This document shows, in pieces, positions 12,576 through 23,890 of a stretch of DNA of 64,000 nt. The notes beneath the pieces were generated by a model. The model was not told the origin of the DNA. It ran no database searches and saw nothing but the letters and a program-made list of their open reading frames with translations. A program made the translations under genes and the position numbers. The stretch's first letter is position 1. Each line of letters begins with the position of its first letter. This stretch comes from Ophiura sarsii (lineage: Eukaryota > Echinodermata > Ophiuroidea > Amphilepidida > Ophiuridae): assembly GCA_035610835.1 (NCBI GenBank), contig CM069444.1:4763172-4827171 (forward strand), written 5' to 3'.

Positions 12576-12805
12576 CACTGAGCCAAAAAAGAAACTTATA
12601 AAAAAAGGAACTTATACAATTTTAACAGATCACCAAATAATATTCTGTGCATGAAAATGTACCAAATTTGGATACAATATTACTGCAATGTATCGCTTCA
12701 AATGGCAGTCAATAACCAATTGTTTGCTTCAATGACACAAGAGAAAAGTGCACTGCCCCTATGGTGATCTGTTACAATTTTATAAGTTTCTTTTTTGGCT
12801 CAGTG
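12576..12805. mobile_element. Mariner-like MITE (230 bp)
   Basis: The inverted ends CACTGAGCCAAAAAAGAAAC and its exact complement are flanked by TA on both sides. No coding capacity is seen. Confidence 0.8.
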
Positions 12806-12839
12806 TAGTAGCATACTAGTGATGTCATGATGTAATATT

Positions 12840-12982
12840 TCAAACTTTTATCGTAACTTTCATCATGAGAATCCAAATTATGAAGAAATTCAAAAAGAAT
12901 CCAAGAATTATCTCCCCAAAAGTTCATAACACTTATCGTACTTGCATTATGAGAATCTAAATTATGAAGAAATTCAAAAATA
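12840..12982. repeat. Diverged tandem duplication (about 88 bp)
   Basis: The words ATGAGAATCCAAATTATGAA and GAAATTCAAAAA recur once, about 88 bp apart, near 12866 and 12950. Nothing else is recognised between 12982 and 13782. Confidence 0.55.
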
Positions 12983-13782
12983 ATGTATTAACTCATTTAT
13001 AACTGTTTATGAAAAATTGTTTTTGTTTTTAATCTTTGCGAGAAAGGAATGCTATTATCCTCACCGAAATTCTTAGTCTGGTATTTTTTGAAGTCAATTG
13101 CCCCTTTCCACCTTAATTACTTGACGCATCTTTTTCAATCATATGTGAAAATAATTCTGAAGTGATAGATGGAAAAAATGTAATCTTTAAACTGCTGAGA
13201 GGGCTAAATTATTGGTCTGGATGAAGCGATGAAATTGATACATTATTATGAAAGGGATTAATGATGGAATGCCAACTTTCTAAGAGCTATCATTAGAAGT
13301 ATGTTGGATACTTGTAGTCTGTATTCGCACAAGATCAAAATAGATTGTGTATTGTCACTCAGGTTTATTATTAATGTGTTCTCAAATGGGTGGTTCATTG
13401 TACTGATATAGTATAGTAAGTACTCGCATGCACATTTTGGGTATCCGTGTGTCCTTTGTCAACACTGTTTGTTGTGATGATATTTAGACCACCAATGATA
13501 GTGTTTGGAGTTATGGAGTTGCCGGTTGATTTATCAACTGGGGATTTTTCACCAGATTGATTACAAAAAGATCATCAAAAACGTGACTGAGGTTATATTG
13601 GCCCTTGTCTCTGTTCATTTTAGCGTGTATTATAATGATCTCATCCCAATACAAACTCAAATTGGTTGTGAACATTTTATTTTTATTTTAAGGAAAGAAA
13701 AGCACAATAAAAAACTAACATGAATCTTCCATTTGTAAAATACTAAGCTTTTTCACACTGATGTGAAAACCGGTCTTTGGAT

Positions 13783-13942
13783 CAGGGCTCAAAATAGACG
13801 GGAACTAAGGGTGATTAGCCACCCACATTTTACAAAATAGCCCCCGACAAAAATATCAATCATGCCAAAAAGTACACACGGGGCTACTTGCGATCAATTC
13901 TGTTTGATATAGCCCCGCAATCAAAAAGTATTTTGAGCCCTG
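13783..13942. mobile_element. hAT MITE (160 bp)
   Basis: CAGGGCTCAAAATAGACG and TATTTTGAGCCCTG are inverted ends. The 8-bp flanks are ctttggat (13775-13782) and cttcggat (13943-13950), matching 7 of 8. It belongs to the same terminal family as 523-1553. Confidence 0.8.
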
Positions 13943-13979
13943 CTTCGGATGATCCATCATACTTTTCAGGTGCAAAAAT

Positions 13980-14126
13980 AGTTAGACACATTTCGGCGAG
14001 TTAGACGTGTGTTTAAGTAAAACAAATGTACGAGAATCGCGTTTAGTTAAACGCTGTGTCTAAAGTCAAATTTAGACGCGTGTTTAGCTTAAAACCGTGT
14101 TTAACTACGTACGAGAATATGGCCCT
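13980..14126. mobile_element. Truncated copy of the GGGCCRTATTC element
   Basis: This matches the right half of 11456-11939 (TTAGACACATTTCGGCGAG, then GTACGAGAATATGGCCC). The left half is absent. Confidence 0.65.
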
Positions 14127-14722
14127 AAGTGTTTTATGACTTGTTGTACAAGTCTATACCTCACTCATAATACTTCACCTTTTTTAACAACTGTCAGTAT
14201 ATTTTGTATTTCTTTACTATTTGCGTTTTGTATACTATGACATGTAAATGGTGAAAATAAATCTAGATCTTTTATATAAGTTTAACTGACAAAAGACTGC
14301 ATTTATTTGTCTAATAATCTTACATTCCTTGTTGTTGGGGGTAGGGGATGAGAGAGTTTGGGATTTACCCCTTTCTTAACCAACTCACTCAGGTGTTTTT
14401 TTAGTGAACTATCACTATCAGGGGAGGAAAACAAGTCTAATTAATTTTTTTGAATTCACTTTTCGCCAGCTCCGGGGATCAAACCTGTGCTACCGGCGTG
14501 GAAATCTGAACCCCACGGTTGAAGCCGGTTTCTATTGTTCTAAACAATGATATGCGGTTCAACCGGGCGGAACCGGCGGCGCAACCGCCGGTCGAGTTTT
14601 AATGTTCTCCCTAACTTATTGCGCAGCGGGCTGGCTCAAAAAAGTCAACTTTTCCGAGACCATTTGATAGCCTGGTGGATCGTGGCACGACTTAGACCCG
14701 TCAAGTACTTGCTTCCTTTGGA

Positions 14723-14819
14723 GTAATTCTGTTATACCCTTCACAGGGGTATTCATAGTGCATGATTTTTAAGAACGACGCATACAACCGATGTTGGTGT
14801 GAAGGGTATAACAGAATTA
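14723..14819. mobile_element. Very short MITE (about 97 bp)
   Basis: TAATTCTGTTATACCCTTCA and its complement GAAGGGTATAACAGAATTA form the two ends. It is the second copy of the element at 6731-6827. Confidence 0.75.
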
Positions 14820-15045
14820 TGCCCTTCCTTTTGTTAGCACCGAGGCGATCCGTCGGTATGAGACGGGTTTAGGTTAATTATATCATTGATATGGAGTCAA
14901 AAGTAAAAAATGCTGTGATTATCAAGTATTTATAACTTATTTTTAAATTAAAAAACAAAACGAAAGTAAAAATGTGAACCTCTTTATTCCGTTTTCAATG
15001 CATACAAAAATATACCTAATTCTTTAGTCCCCACCTCACCCTACA

Positions 15046-15657
15046 CGGCCGTAATTTGGCAAATCAGTGTAACTCGAAAATTACGTTTTTGAGATATGAG
15101 CACTTTAAAGCGTTAATAGTGTTTGCTTTTTTTAAAATTATTTACAGAGTAAGTTCATTTAAAAGGAAAACGTGCATGATGTTACATTTTCTTTATTTTT
15201 AAAATCTTAAGTAAAATAAACTGTTTTTACTAAAGATACAGCTGATTTTAACCAGATACGCGGGTTTGCCAAATCGACATCTAATTATACGCAGAGTTAA
15301 TCTTGCAAGAACAGCATAACTCAATTTACGTGTAGTTCTTTGGTTACTATTTTTCGCCAAACCCGCGTATCTCGTAGCAAAATCGCTGTTTGGCAAAGGC
15401 GCGTAACTTAGAGATACGCTGTTTTGCCAAGAAATGACTAGATTTTGAAACACGTAATACGAGTTACGCTGTTTTACCATATTGAAATGCTAACGGTTGC
15501 AAAACAAGGCTGAGATACGCTATGCTATCTTTAAAACGGTACGTCGAGGGCTTTTGAGACTATCTCAAATGAAAAGAGCGCCCTCGATTTCCCCAAAAAT
15601 GCATTTAACTCAAAATGACAATATTTCGACTTACGCTGTTTTGCCAAATTACGGCCG
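15046..15657. mobile_element. TIR element with 4-bp duplication (612 bp)
   Basis: A perfect 18-bp inverted terminus, CGGCCGTAATTTGGCAAA, is flanked by taca on both sides (15042-15045, 15658-15661). Similarity continues more weakly inward. The interior repeats GTTTTGCCAA and ACGCTGTTTTGCCA several times in both orientations. Those are possible subterminal transposase-binding sites, but that is inference. Confidence 0.8.
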
Positions 15658-15659
15658 TA

Positions 15660-17370
15660 CAGAGGTCCAACGTGGTCCCCATTTTACATTTTCCGGAGTA
15701 TACTGACTGGCATCTCTACCCACCTCGCATCAGTCAATAGATATACTCAACAGGCCTGTAATGATATGATTTCAGCAATAGTGCAAGCTGTTGTAATAAT
15801 AATTCTTATTTATCTTCCATTATAAAAATATGGTATGTACATACATGTGCGAACTGCACAACACATGTTACACAGCAGCAAATAGAAAGCGAAGGAAATA
15901 TATGACCCATTTGTTGTTGGGTTTTTTTTCTTCCAAAAAGTGCTTGAAAATTGTAAAAACAAAAATAAAACTAAAATAATAATATTAAAAAAATAAATCT
16001 CAAATTGAAAAAAAAATAAGGTTGGTTGGGCCCGTTGACACCAGGCTTTGTTTACCTCCGATGATGTGTGTGTCCTGGTGACTGGCCACAGGTGATACGA
16101 TAAGTGCTGTTTCCGGTTGGTGTAACACATGGTATTCCAATCTAACGTGTTAAATAGGTCACACTATCTCATAGCCACATGACTGTTGTGTTGCAAACTG
16201 AATTAATTAAAGAGCAAGGTGTAGGAAGTGAAGGAAATATATCACATGTGAATGGGCCATGTCTGGTCTATTAGGTAACAGGGGGGGGGGGGGGACGACG
16301 GACACCTGTTGTACGGGCCCAACTGGCGCAATTCTTTTTAACTGAAAAAACAAAACAAAATTCTTTTTAACTTTTTTTGAAAATTGTCAAGGGTGGACCC
16401 CCCCCCCCCCCCCCCACCACCCCCATTAAAAACCCAGGCCGACCGCCCTACCCTACCAGAGACTTCCCCCCACCACCCCCCCCAAAAAAAACCACACCAG
16501 CCGACTGCCCTACCCTAACTGAGAGGTCCATTTGCCCGTAGAACAGGTTTGGATTTTTGTATTGCTTAAGTGTAGGGGTGAGGGAGCAATTGATCACCCA
16601 TTCCCCAATATTGTAAGTTAGTGCTGTTTGTTTGAGATGATCACAAGCAGTGGCCATTTTTTGGGGAGGCGGGTTTAAGTTTGAAGTAATTTTGACATAA
16701 AAAGTCGATTTTCGATTGTATATGGGGACAAAATGGGGGGTGGGACTTGAGTTGGTTGGGGAGGTAGGATGTGACTGAGGGAATCCCCCCCCCCCCCACC
16801 CCTGAACATACTCATGCCTGTAACCTCCACATCTCTCTGTCTCTCTTCAGAAAACAGTTTGTTTTCAGTTTGTTCCTGAAAGAAAATTGTTTCCAAAAAT
16901 GCCCCTTGTAAATAATTGCTATAGAGGTTATCAATTTAGCTATATGCGCAATGGAATACAGGAAGGGAAATTGCACCTGGCATATTCTACATTCAATTGA
17001 ATTGGTGCATGACGTCCAATTTATTGCATGAACCATGGGCTTACATATAATCATGAAACAGGTGTGTCTTCTTTCAAGTTATAATTCCCGACAAGATGGC
17101 AACTAATCCAAAACACAGATTATAATCTCTATACTAAAATGGTGAGTGTATTTTTAATCTCAATCTCCCTGGGCCACTTATATTCATGAGGCCAACTTCT
17201 AAATAAGTTATAAGTGACATTTCAAGTGTTGGTTTTGTTAACAAATCAATATAGTAAATGAAATTTAAATACCTCAAAATGCAGTTAAACTCTTTAAATC
17301 TTTGGTTTGATAAAAGATGTATCAAAGATAAGAAATAAAACATTTTATAAATTTCACTTATTATGAGTAT
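15660..17370. other. Intergenic DNA with G/C homopolymer runs
   Basis: Long G or C runs occur at 16280-16295, 16399-16425, 16470-16490 and 16785-16800. No gene is seen. Short open frames here are glycine or proline runs made by the homopolymers. Confidence 0.6.
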
Positions 17371-17546
17371 TGTCACGCACCGCCCTAATCATATATAATT
17401 CACGAGATATACCAGCAACATTTCGGAGCACCAGCCGGGAATCGAACCCGGGACCTTCCGATCAAATATTGAACGCGCTAGTGTATAGACCAAAAGAGGA
17501 CTTCCCCGTCAGGTCTATGACACCAACACACTTATATCTCGTGACA
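17371..17546 (-). repeat. LTR-like repeat with tRNA-like Pol III boxes, copy 1
   Basis: On the - strand the repeat contains a consensus B box (GGTTCGATTCC, 17438-17448) inside a perfect T-arm (stem CCGGG/CCCGG, loop TTCGATT). An A-box-like TGGTCTATACA (17482-17492) lies 44 bases upstream. The acceptor stem and a regular anticodon arm are missing, so it is not a functional tRNA. An inner inverted repeat, CACGAGATATA, is also present. Confidence 0.7.
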
Positions 17547-17684
17547 ATACTCCCCCCCCCCCCCTAAACAAGGCACGTCCTCGTGCCGTAAATACAACTT
17601 AAACTACATCATTAAATACGCTCCACAATGGGTGGGCCCGCCCTGGTGTTAAGAAACACCAGGGGCCACCGTTGCCACCAATTT

Positions 17685-17860
17685 TGTCACGCACCGCCCT
17701 AAACATATATAATTCACGAGATATACCAGCAACATTTCGGAGCACCAGCCGGGAATCGAACCCGGGACCTTCCGATCAAATATTAAACGCGCTAGTGTAT
17801 AGACCAAAAGAGGACTTCCCCGTCAGGTCTATGACACCAACACACTTATATCTCGTGACA
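17685..17860 (-). repeat. LTR-like repeat with tRNA-like Pol III boxes, copy 2
   Basis: This has the same 176-bp sequence with visible differences at 17702 and 17785. The B box is at 17752-17762 and the A-like box at 17796-17806. Confidence 0.7.
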
Positions 17861-17884
17861 GTATGACCATGTCCAACATAGCTA

Positions 17885-19930
17885 CTGCCTGAGACTAATA
17901 TACCTAGGTATACATAGGCGTAGCCAGGATTATTTTACCCGGGGGGCACTCAGGCTCAGATCCAGAAAAACTGAATTTGATAAGGTACCATCCAAGCGGT
18001 GCGCAGCACTGCCCTCCGAGCTATGCTCGGACAGGGGGGTGTCTGAGGGGGGATGTGCCCCCCTCAGTAGTAGAAAAAATTTCAATTTTGGAACTCATTT
18101 GGTGCGATCTGGTGTATACTTTTGACCAACATTTAATCGAAAAGCCACCTCTTCATTTCCAATAAATATTTTGTTTTTTATCAAAGCACGAAAGAATTTG
18201 AGCATTATACTGATATATTCTTGATTTAAGTAGGCCCTATATTCCCCCTCAGAATTGGACTTTTTTTCATTTTTCGAACTCATTTGGTGCGATCTGGTGT
18301 ATACTTTTGACCAACATTTTATCGAACATTCTAATAAAATTTAAAAAAATTATCAATGCACGAAAGAAGTTGAGCATAATTATACTAATATATTCTAGAT
18401 GTTTGCTATATTACTGGCAATAAAAACATTTTCTTTCGGGTAATTCTATCTTCTTTTTTGTACGTTATGAATATCAAAATCTTAATTTAAAAGAAAACTA
18501 AAGCTGCAAATCAAAATCATATATTTTTGAAATTATTATTAATCAGATACCTATACATTGACGAAGTAAAGAAAAAAGTGACCTGATACCTTAACAGGCG
18601 CGCGTAGCTCGCGAAAAATATGCTATTTTACTACAGTTTGCTGTGATTGAGGCTTGCCTTCATAAAAGTTTCATAAAGATAAAGTTAATGTTTGAAGTCA
18701 CATTAGCGCGTAGCGCACAACATTTGATACTAATTTGTTATGAAGCTAAATGTAATGTTTGAAGGTTCATGCGAGCTTAGCGCGCAAAATTGCATATTTT
18801 ACACTAATTGAGCGACTTTTTTTGCTGATAACAAGCTTCTAAAAATAAATGTAAATATTTTGAGGTTCTAAAACATCCACCCACCCTTCACACACCCTTC
18901 ACCCACCAGCTCGGGCTCTCCCGAAACGGACAACAAGAAATGAAGTCACACAAGGACTGGTACCAAGTCTTATCGTTTGGGGCATGTGCGTGCGTAGCGC
19001 GCAATTTTGTTTGCTATTCTACATATTTTGCCAATTTTCGCTGGTACAAGCTTAAAAAGCAAATATTTGGAGGCACATGAGCAAAACGCGCAAAATATTG
19101 GCTTCTTAACTAATTTTGTCATGATCGAGATACATTTTGTCTTAAAATTAGATTCCAAAATTAAAGTTAACGTTCATGTCACGTGCGCGCGTAGCGCGCG
19201 CATTTTTTGGGGCTATTTTACATAAATTGTGCCGCGATTGAGATACCAACCACGCAAAATTGACTTCTTTACATTAATTTTACCAAGATTGAGATACATT
19301 GTTGCTTCTATTAATCTATTAAAATGTCACATTTTATTTTTATTTTTTTACGAAAACCCCTGGCTTCTTTATACTTATTTGCCACATTTGAGATATATTT
19401 TGGCCTTATGACACTGCTTTTATTGTTAAATGTTTTGCTATTTTACCCGGTTTTGCTAGGATTGAGGTACATTTTGGCTTCAAACTATCTTCTTAATTTG
19501 CAATGAATTTATTTTTGGGGGAAGGGGCACATACAACGAAAAATGCCATCTTTGTATTTGAACATCATAATTTAACTATGATTTCTCTTATCAAAATTGA
19601 GGCGACAATGGCAAAATTGGGTGACAAGGGAGAAGGAGCGGTCGGCCCCTTCTTAACCCTCTGGCTACGCCATTATTGCCTTGTTATGCCGGGATCTGAG
19701 CCGGGAACGTACAAAATAAGGGACACTTACTATGTAACAAATAAAGAACTCTATACCATCTACTATTTCTCTTTTCTTTCTTCCTTTTTCTCTCTTTTTC
19801 TTCTCCTTTTCTTTCCTTTTCTTCTTCTCCTTTTTTTTTTTTTTTTTTGGTGCCAGGGACCCGGGGGGCACGTGCCCCCCAGGCCCCCCCCTGGCTCCGC
19901 CAATGGTATATTAGTCTCAGGCTACTGCTG
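17885..19930. mobile_element. Composite foldback region with GCGCGTAGCGCGC repeats
   Basis: The outer inverted words CCTGAGACTAATATACC (left) and GGTATATTAGTCTCAGG (right) enclose hAT-like termini, CATAGGCGTAGCCAGG and CCTGGCTCCGCCAATG. A further internal hAT-like end (CTGGCTACGCCATTA) lies near 19662. The interior is a degenerate series built on CATGNGCGCGTAGCGCGC followed by TTTTACAT...TTGAGATACATTTT. No gene is recognised. A short pyrimidine tract lies at 19765-19850. Confidence 0.5.
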
Positions 19931-21900
19931 CATACTTGTGCCTTATTTACTCATGTGTGCATGAACAAACACTTCATGGGAAATGAGAATAGTGGTAGCT
20001 ATGTAGTGTTGACAATGTAAACACTTTCCAACGCCATAAATATTCTCCAATGGGTCTATTAAGTGTTTGTTTGTGACGCAAGCAAGGCCAATTGAACCTT
20101 GATTATTTTGCTTCTGATTACCTGTCCATCAGTCTCATATGTTTTTCCCAAAGCTTGAATTATTTGAGAAACATGTTTGTTTCTGAACAACAACAAAATG
20201 TTAAAGGAATAGCCATAGCAGGCCCCCCAAAAAGTTGTTTGCTTGTCCTCGTCCGACCGACCGTGTGATGCAGTCCCGACTAAGAGAAAAAAAAAAAAAA
20301 TGGGGATTTTTTGTTGTTGAATTTTTTGAAACATTCATTTGAATGACCTATATTGAACCCTACGTTACTCCTCATGTGAGCCAATACCCTTTTCATGTCA
20401 CCTCCATGTTAAGGACCAAATAATTAATGTATGATAAAACTTAATGCTGTAGTAATTAGGATCTAAAGATAAGTTTCTAACGCTATGCTGTGGGTCATGG
20501 GGTATAAATATGTCGGTTATTTCAAATCAAATGTGGGCTAAACCATGCTAAAATTAACCATTGCCATTAGCCTGCCATTGATAAGGCTCAAAATGGTGCA
20601 TGCTTGTTTTTGTGTTTGTAGGATAGGGCAAGAACAACCAATGTTAAAAAAAAGAAAAAAAGATTTTCCGACCTACCGACCCAACTTTTTTTGACCCATC
20701 TATGGACAAGCAAACAATTTCTTTTTGGCCTTATTACATGCTCCTGGTGAATTATTCAAAGCTTCCTATATGTATTTACAATGTTTAGGGTATAGTGAAA
20801 ATATTGTCAACATCTCTTGTTAGTCTTTTTAACTTAAAAAGTTTAATTTTAAACAAGTTTTTTAAATTCCTGAAGACCATGGGACCAAAGTATAAGAGAG
20901 TTAAATGGTGCAAACCAAAAGTAACGAATAAGAATGTTGAAGTGACCGTGCCCCTCTTTTCAGACTCCAATGCAGTGACATAACATAACTTTCACCTTCA
21001 CTGGCCAAATGTACATAACACTCAGACATAACAAGTTTGGTAAAGCAATCTTACAACATCAGGGGAGAAGAAGAACAAATAAAGGTGTTTCGTTTAGTTT
21101 ATATCCTCAACTGCATATTCTATTTTTATAATTGGAAGAGAAAGGTTTTCTGTACAGTGAATACCGGTCAAATTTTCCAAAATTGTGGATGTAATCAAAA
21201 GTGGGGGACTTTGCGGTTGTATGTTTTTCAAGACATAGATAAACGGACAGAAAAAATAAAATAAAAAGAATTTAGGGAGTCATTTTCACTTGTAAAATGT
21301 GAATACCTTCATCAATTTGGTGTCACTTTTTAAAACCTTAGAGAATACAATGCTCTGAGAGCACACATAATAAACTCAAAACTGACTTCACCTGCAAAGC
21401 CCCCCTTTTCCTGACATTGGAAAAGGGTATAGGTATGTGCCGCGCTGAAGACCCCCTTATCCCCCCTCTTTTACTAGCTCTTATGACCCCCCTTTTGAGC
21501 CTGCATCAGTTCTTATGACCCCAGTTTCATTGAAAATTCAAAAATTTGTGTTCTTGCAAATCAAATTTGAACTATAGGCCAGTTCTCACGACCTATTTTT
21601 TTGAAAAAATCAGTTCCTAAGACCCTATTTTTTGTCATAAAATCCACTCAGTTCAGTAGCCCCCTTTTGAGAACCTGGGCGGCACACCCCTACCCAAAAA
21701 AAGTTGAGTGCCCCACCGCCCCCCCTTATGATGTGCTGCATCACAAATATACTTGGCACCTTATTTAAAAGTTATTTTTGTTAGGAATTATTTTAACCCA
21801 TCATTTGAATATAACATTTCAAAATAAAAAAGATCTATCAACCTGCTCTTCCTCATGAGAGTTATGGAGGACAACAACACATTTTATTTTTAGGCCTTAC
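19931..21900. other. Intergenic DNA, no gene seen
   Basis: This is AT-rich sequence with a C-rich repeat fragment at about 21395-21730, whose ends (TATGTGCCGCGC and GGGCGGCACACC) are roughly inverted. No exon with credible splice sites is recognised. Confidence 0.5.
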
Positions 21901-22114
21901 TATAGTTAAGTCAGTTCCAAATTTGCGAAACATGTTTACAGCAGCGAATTACTTCAGAAGAGCGTCACACGGGATAAGGCACGCAATGTCGCAGTATCAT
22001 TGTATGCGTGACTGTTGCGTATGCCAAAATAGCGCTTATATGCTTGGATTACTTTTGCGCGCGGATAGATAAAAAACGAATATTTCTCTCCAATTTGGAA
22101 CTGATTGAACTATA
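21901..22114. mobile_element. TIR element, TATAGTTTGATCAG family, copy 1
   Basis: The ends TATAGTTAAGTCAGTTCC and GGAACTGATTGAACTATA are inverted. Other copies are at 37565-37925, 42510-42739, 55061-55277 and 57437-57655. Confidence 0.65.
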
Positions 22115-22860
22115 TATAGGCTTAAGCGCATCACCTGATTTGTCCCCCACTATATTTGACAAGCGCAAATAATTACAAGTCAAAGCTTCTTTAGATCTAG
22201 GGGTGTATTTTTCCAATAAAATTGAAAGGCAATGGGAAATGTTTCACTATAAAGTTTGGTGAGGTTATATCAATAATGGCAAGATGACGCTCTATTTTTA
22301 AAATAGTTGCTATTTATAAAGAAAAATGGGTAACATCTGTTTATCCTGCATTATCACTCCACTTAGTGCACATAGTCGGGTGGGGGGGGGGGGGGGGGGG
22401 GGGGTGAGGGGGGTAGGGTATCATGCATCCAAAGAAATAGCTAGAGGGTTGGGGGGGGGGGCAGAGGCCATCTCCCTCCCAATATATGAGTCTGTCGGTT
22501 GAGATTGGTTATGTTGGTTCATTTAACAAGGGGAAATATGGAATATGACTATATGACTGTCATAATTGGTTGTAGGATAAGTCTTGTCGGTTCACTTTTA
22601 TTTCTTGCCTCACCAACCACCAATGTAAAAAACCTAGCTACCGTACGCCACTATGGTGAGCTATCATTCAACATGATTAAAGCATGTGCTGGGGAAGGTG
22701 GGTCCCTGGGGGGGGGGGGGGGCTCTAATGTGACGCTCTAATGGGTAGCTTTTTGGGCACAAAATCCCTAAACATGGGGTATGATTTTGTGCTGGAAATC
22801 CCTAATAATGGGGTCACTTTTTACAAATGGGTCTATGTTTGGACAACACACCAAAAATAT

Positions 22861-22876
22861 ATATATACCCTATTAT
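22861..22876. repeat. Target-site duplication of the LINE (3' side)
   Basis: The 16-bp sequence atatataccctattat is repeated exactly at 27542-27557, on the other side of the LINE. Confidence 0.88.
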
Positions 22877-22887
22877 TTTTTTTTTTT

Positions 22888-23890
22888 ATCTTTTATTGTT
22901 TATTTCTATCATAATTTTCACATTTCACATAATTTCATCATGTTTACATTGCATTTTCATTCATAATTTTCACATTTTATGTATAGCACATTTTCATATA
23001 CAAGTACATTTTCATATGCTTTTCAGCATGTTTACATTTCATATCATGTATAGCACATTTTCATATACTAGTACATTTTCATATGCTTTTCAGCATGTTT
23101 ACACAATTACATAACACATAACACATTTTCATGTGCTTTTCATGTTAACATTGAATATCATTACCTTTTCTTTTCAGCATTTTTATATTTTTATATGCTT
23201 TTCGGCATGTTTACATTCATAATTTTCATTTTATGTACAGCACATTTTCATATACAAGTACATCTTCATATGTTTTTCAGCATGTTTACATTTCATATCA
23301 TGTATAGCACATTTTCATATGCTTTTCAGCATGTTTACATTTCATATCATGTATAGCATATTTTCATATACTAGTACATTTTCATATGCTTTTCAGCATG
23401 TTTACACAATTACATAACACATAACACATTTTCATGTGCTTTTCATGTTAACATTGAATATCATTACATTTTCTTTTCAGCATTTTTATATTTTTATATG
23501 CTTTTCGGCATGTTTACACATTTGTATATGCTTTTCAGCATGTTTACATTGCATGTCATGTTTAACACATTTTTATATGCTTTTCAGCATGTTTACACAT
23601 TTTCATGCTTTTCAGCACTTTTACACATTTTCATTTCAATAACACATTTTCATGTGCTTTTCGTGTTTACATTGGATATCATTAGGTAACGGCATGTTTA
23701 CATAATTTTCAACATTACATTATATACATTATGTATCCAGTTATTTGTATATAAACTCATATTTGATTTTATTATAAGTTTTACATCATGTTTATAATAT
23801 TTAATTTTGAACCCCATTCATACAAATATCTTTGGTATGCCGGTATACATAGACAAACAAACAATAAACAATTACATTTTTAACATCGTT
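22888..23890 (-). repeat. Tandem-repeat-rich LINE 3' UTR
   Basis: The sequence between the LINE stop and its poly(A) is built of degenerate units around CATTTTCATATGCTTTTCAG, GCATGTTTACATTTCATATC and ATGTATAGCACA. A longer block recurs at about 23000-23165 and 23350-23490. Short open frames across it come only from the repeat. Confidence 0.8.

Larger units (their letters stand above)
17371..17860 (-). mobile_element. Miniature LTR retrotransposon (TRIM-like), 490 bp
   Basis: Two direct 176-bp repeats (17371-17546 and 17685-17860) differ at only two bases that I can see. Each starts TG and ends CA (TGTCACG...CGTGACA). The flanks carry gtat on both sides (17367-17370, 17861-17864), a target duplication. 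Read on the - strand, the 138-bp interior begins four bases after the 5' repeat with TGGTGGCAACGG, a plausible tRNA primer-binding site. It ends just before the 3' repeat with an A-G14-AG polypurine stretch. A perfect 10-bp hairpin (CCCTGGTGTT, loop AAGA) follows the primer site. There is no coding capacity, so mobilisation would have to be in trans. A simple 314-bp tandem duplication would not explain the flanks and ends. Confidence 0.7.

Noticed and set aside
17430..17500. Functional tRNA gene
   Set aside because: The T-arm and B box are perfect, but there is no acceptor stem and the anticodon arm is irregular; it recurs inside the LTR-like repeats.
19665..19871. Lys/Glu-rich small protein on - strand
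   Set aside because: It is a translation of a pyrimidine/purine simple tract.
22781..23690. Phe/His-rich small proteins on + strand
   Set aside because: These frames come from the short-period repeats of the LINE 3' UTR and flanking repeats.
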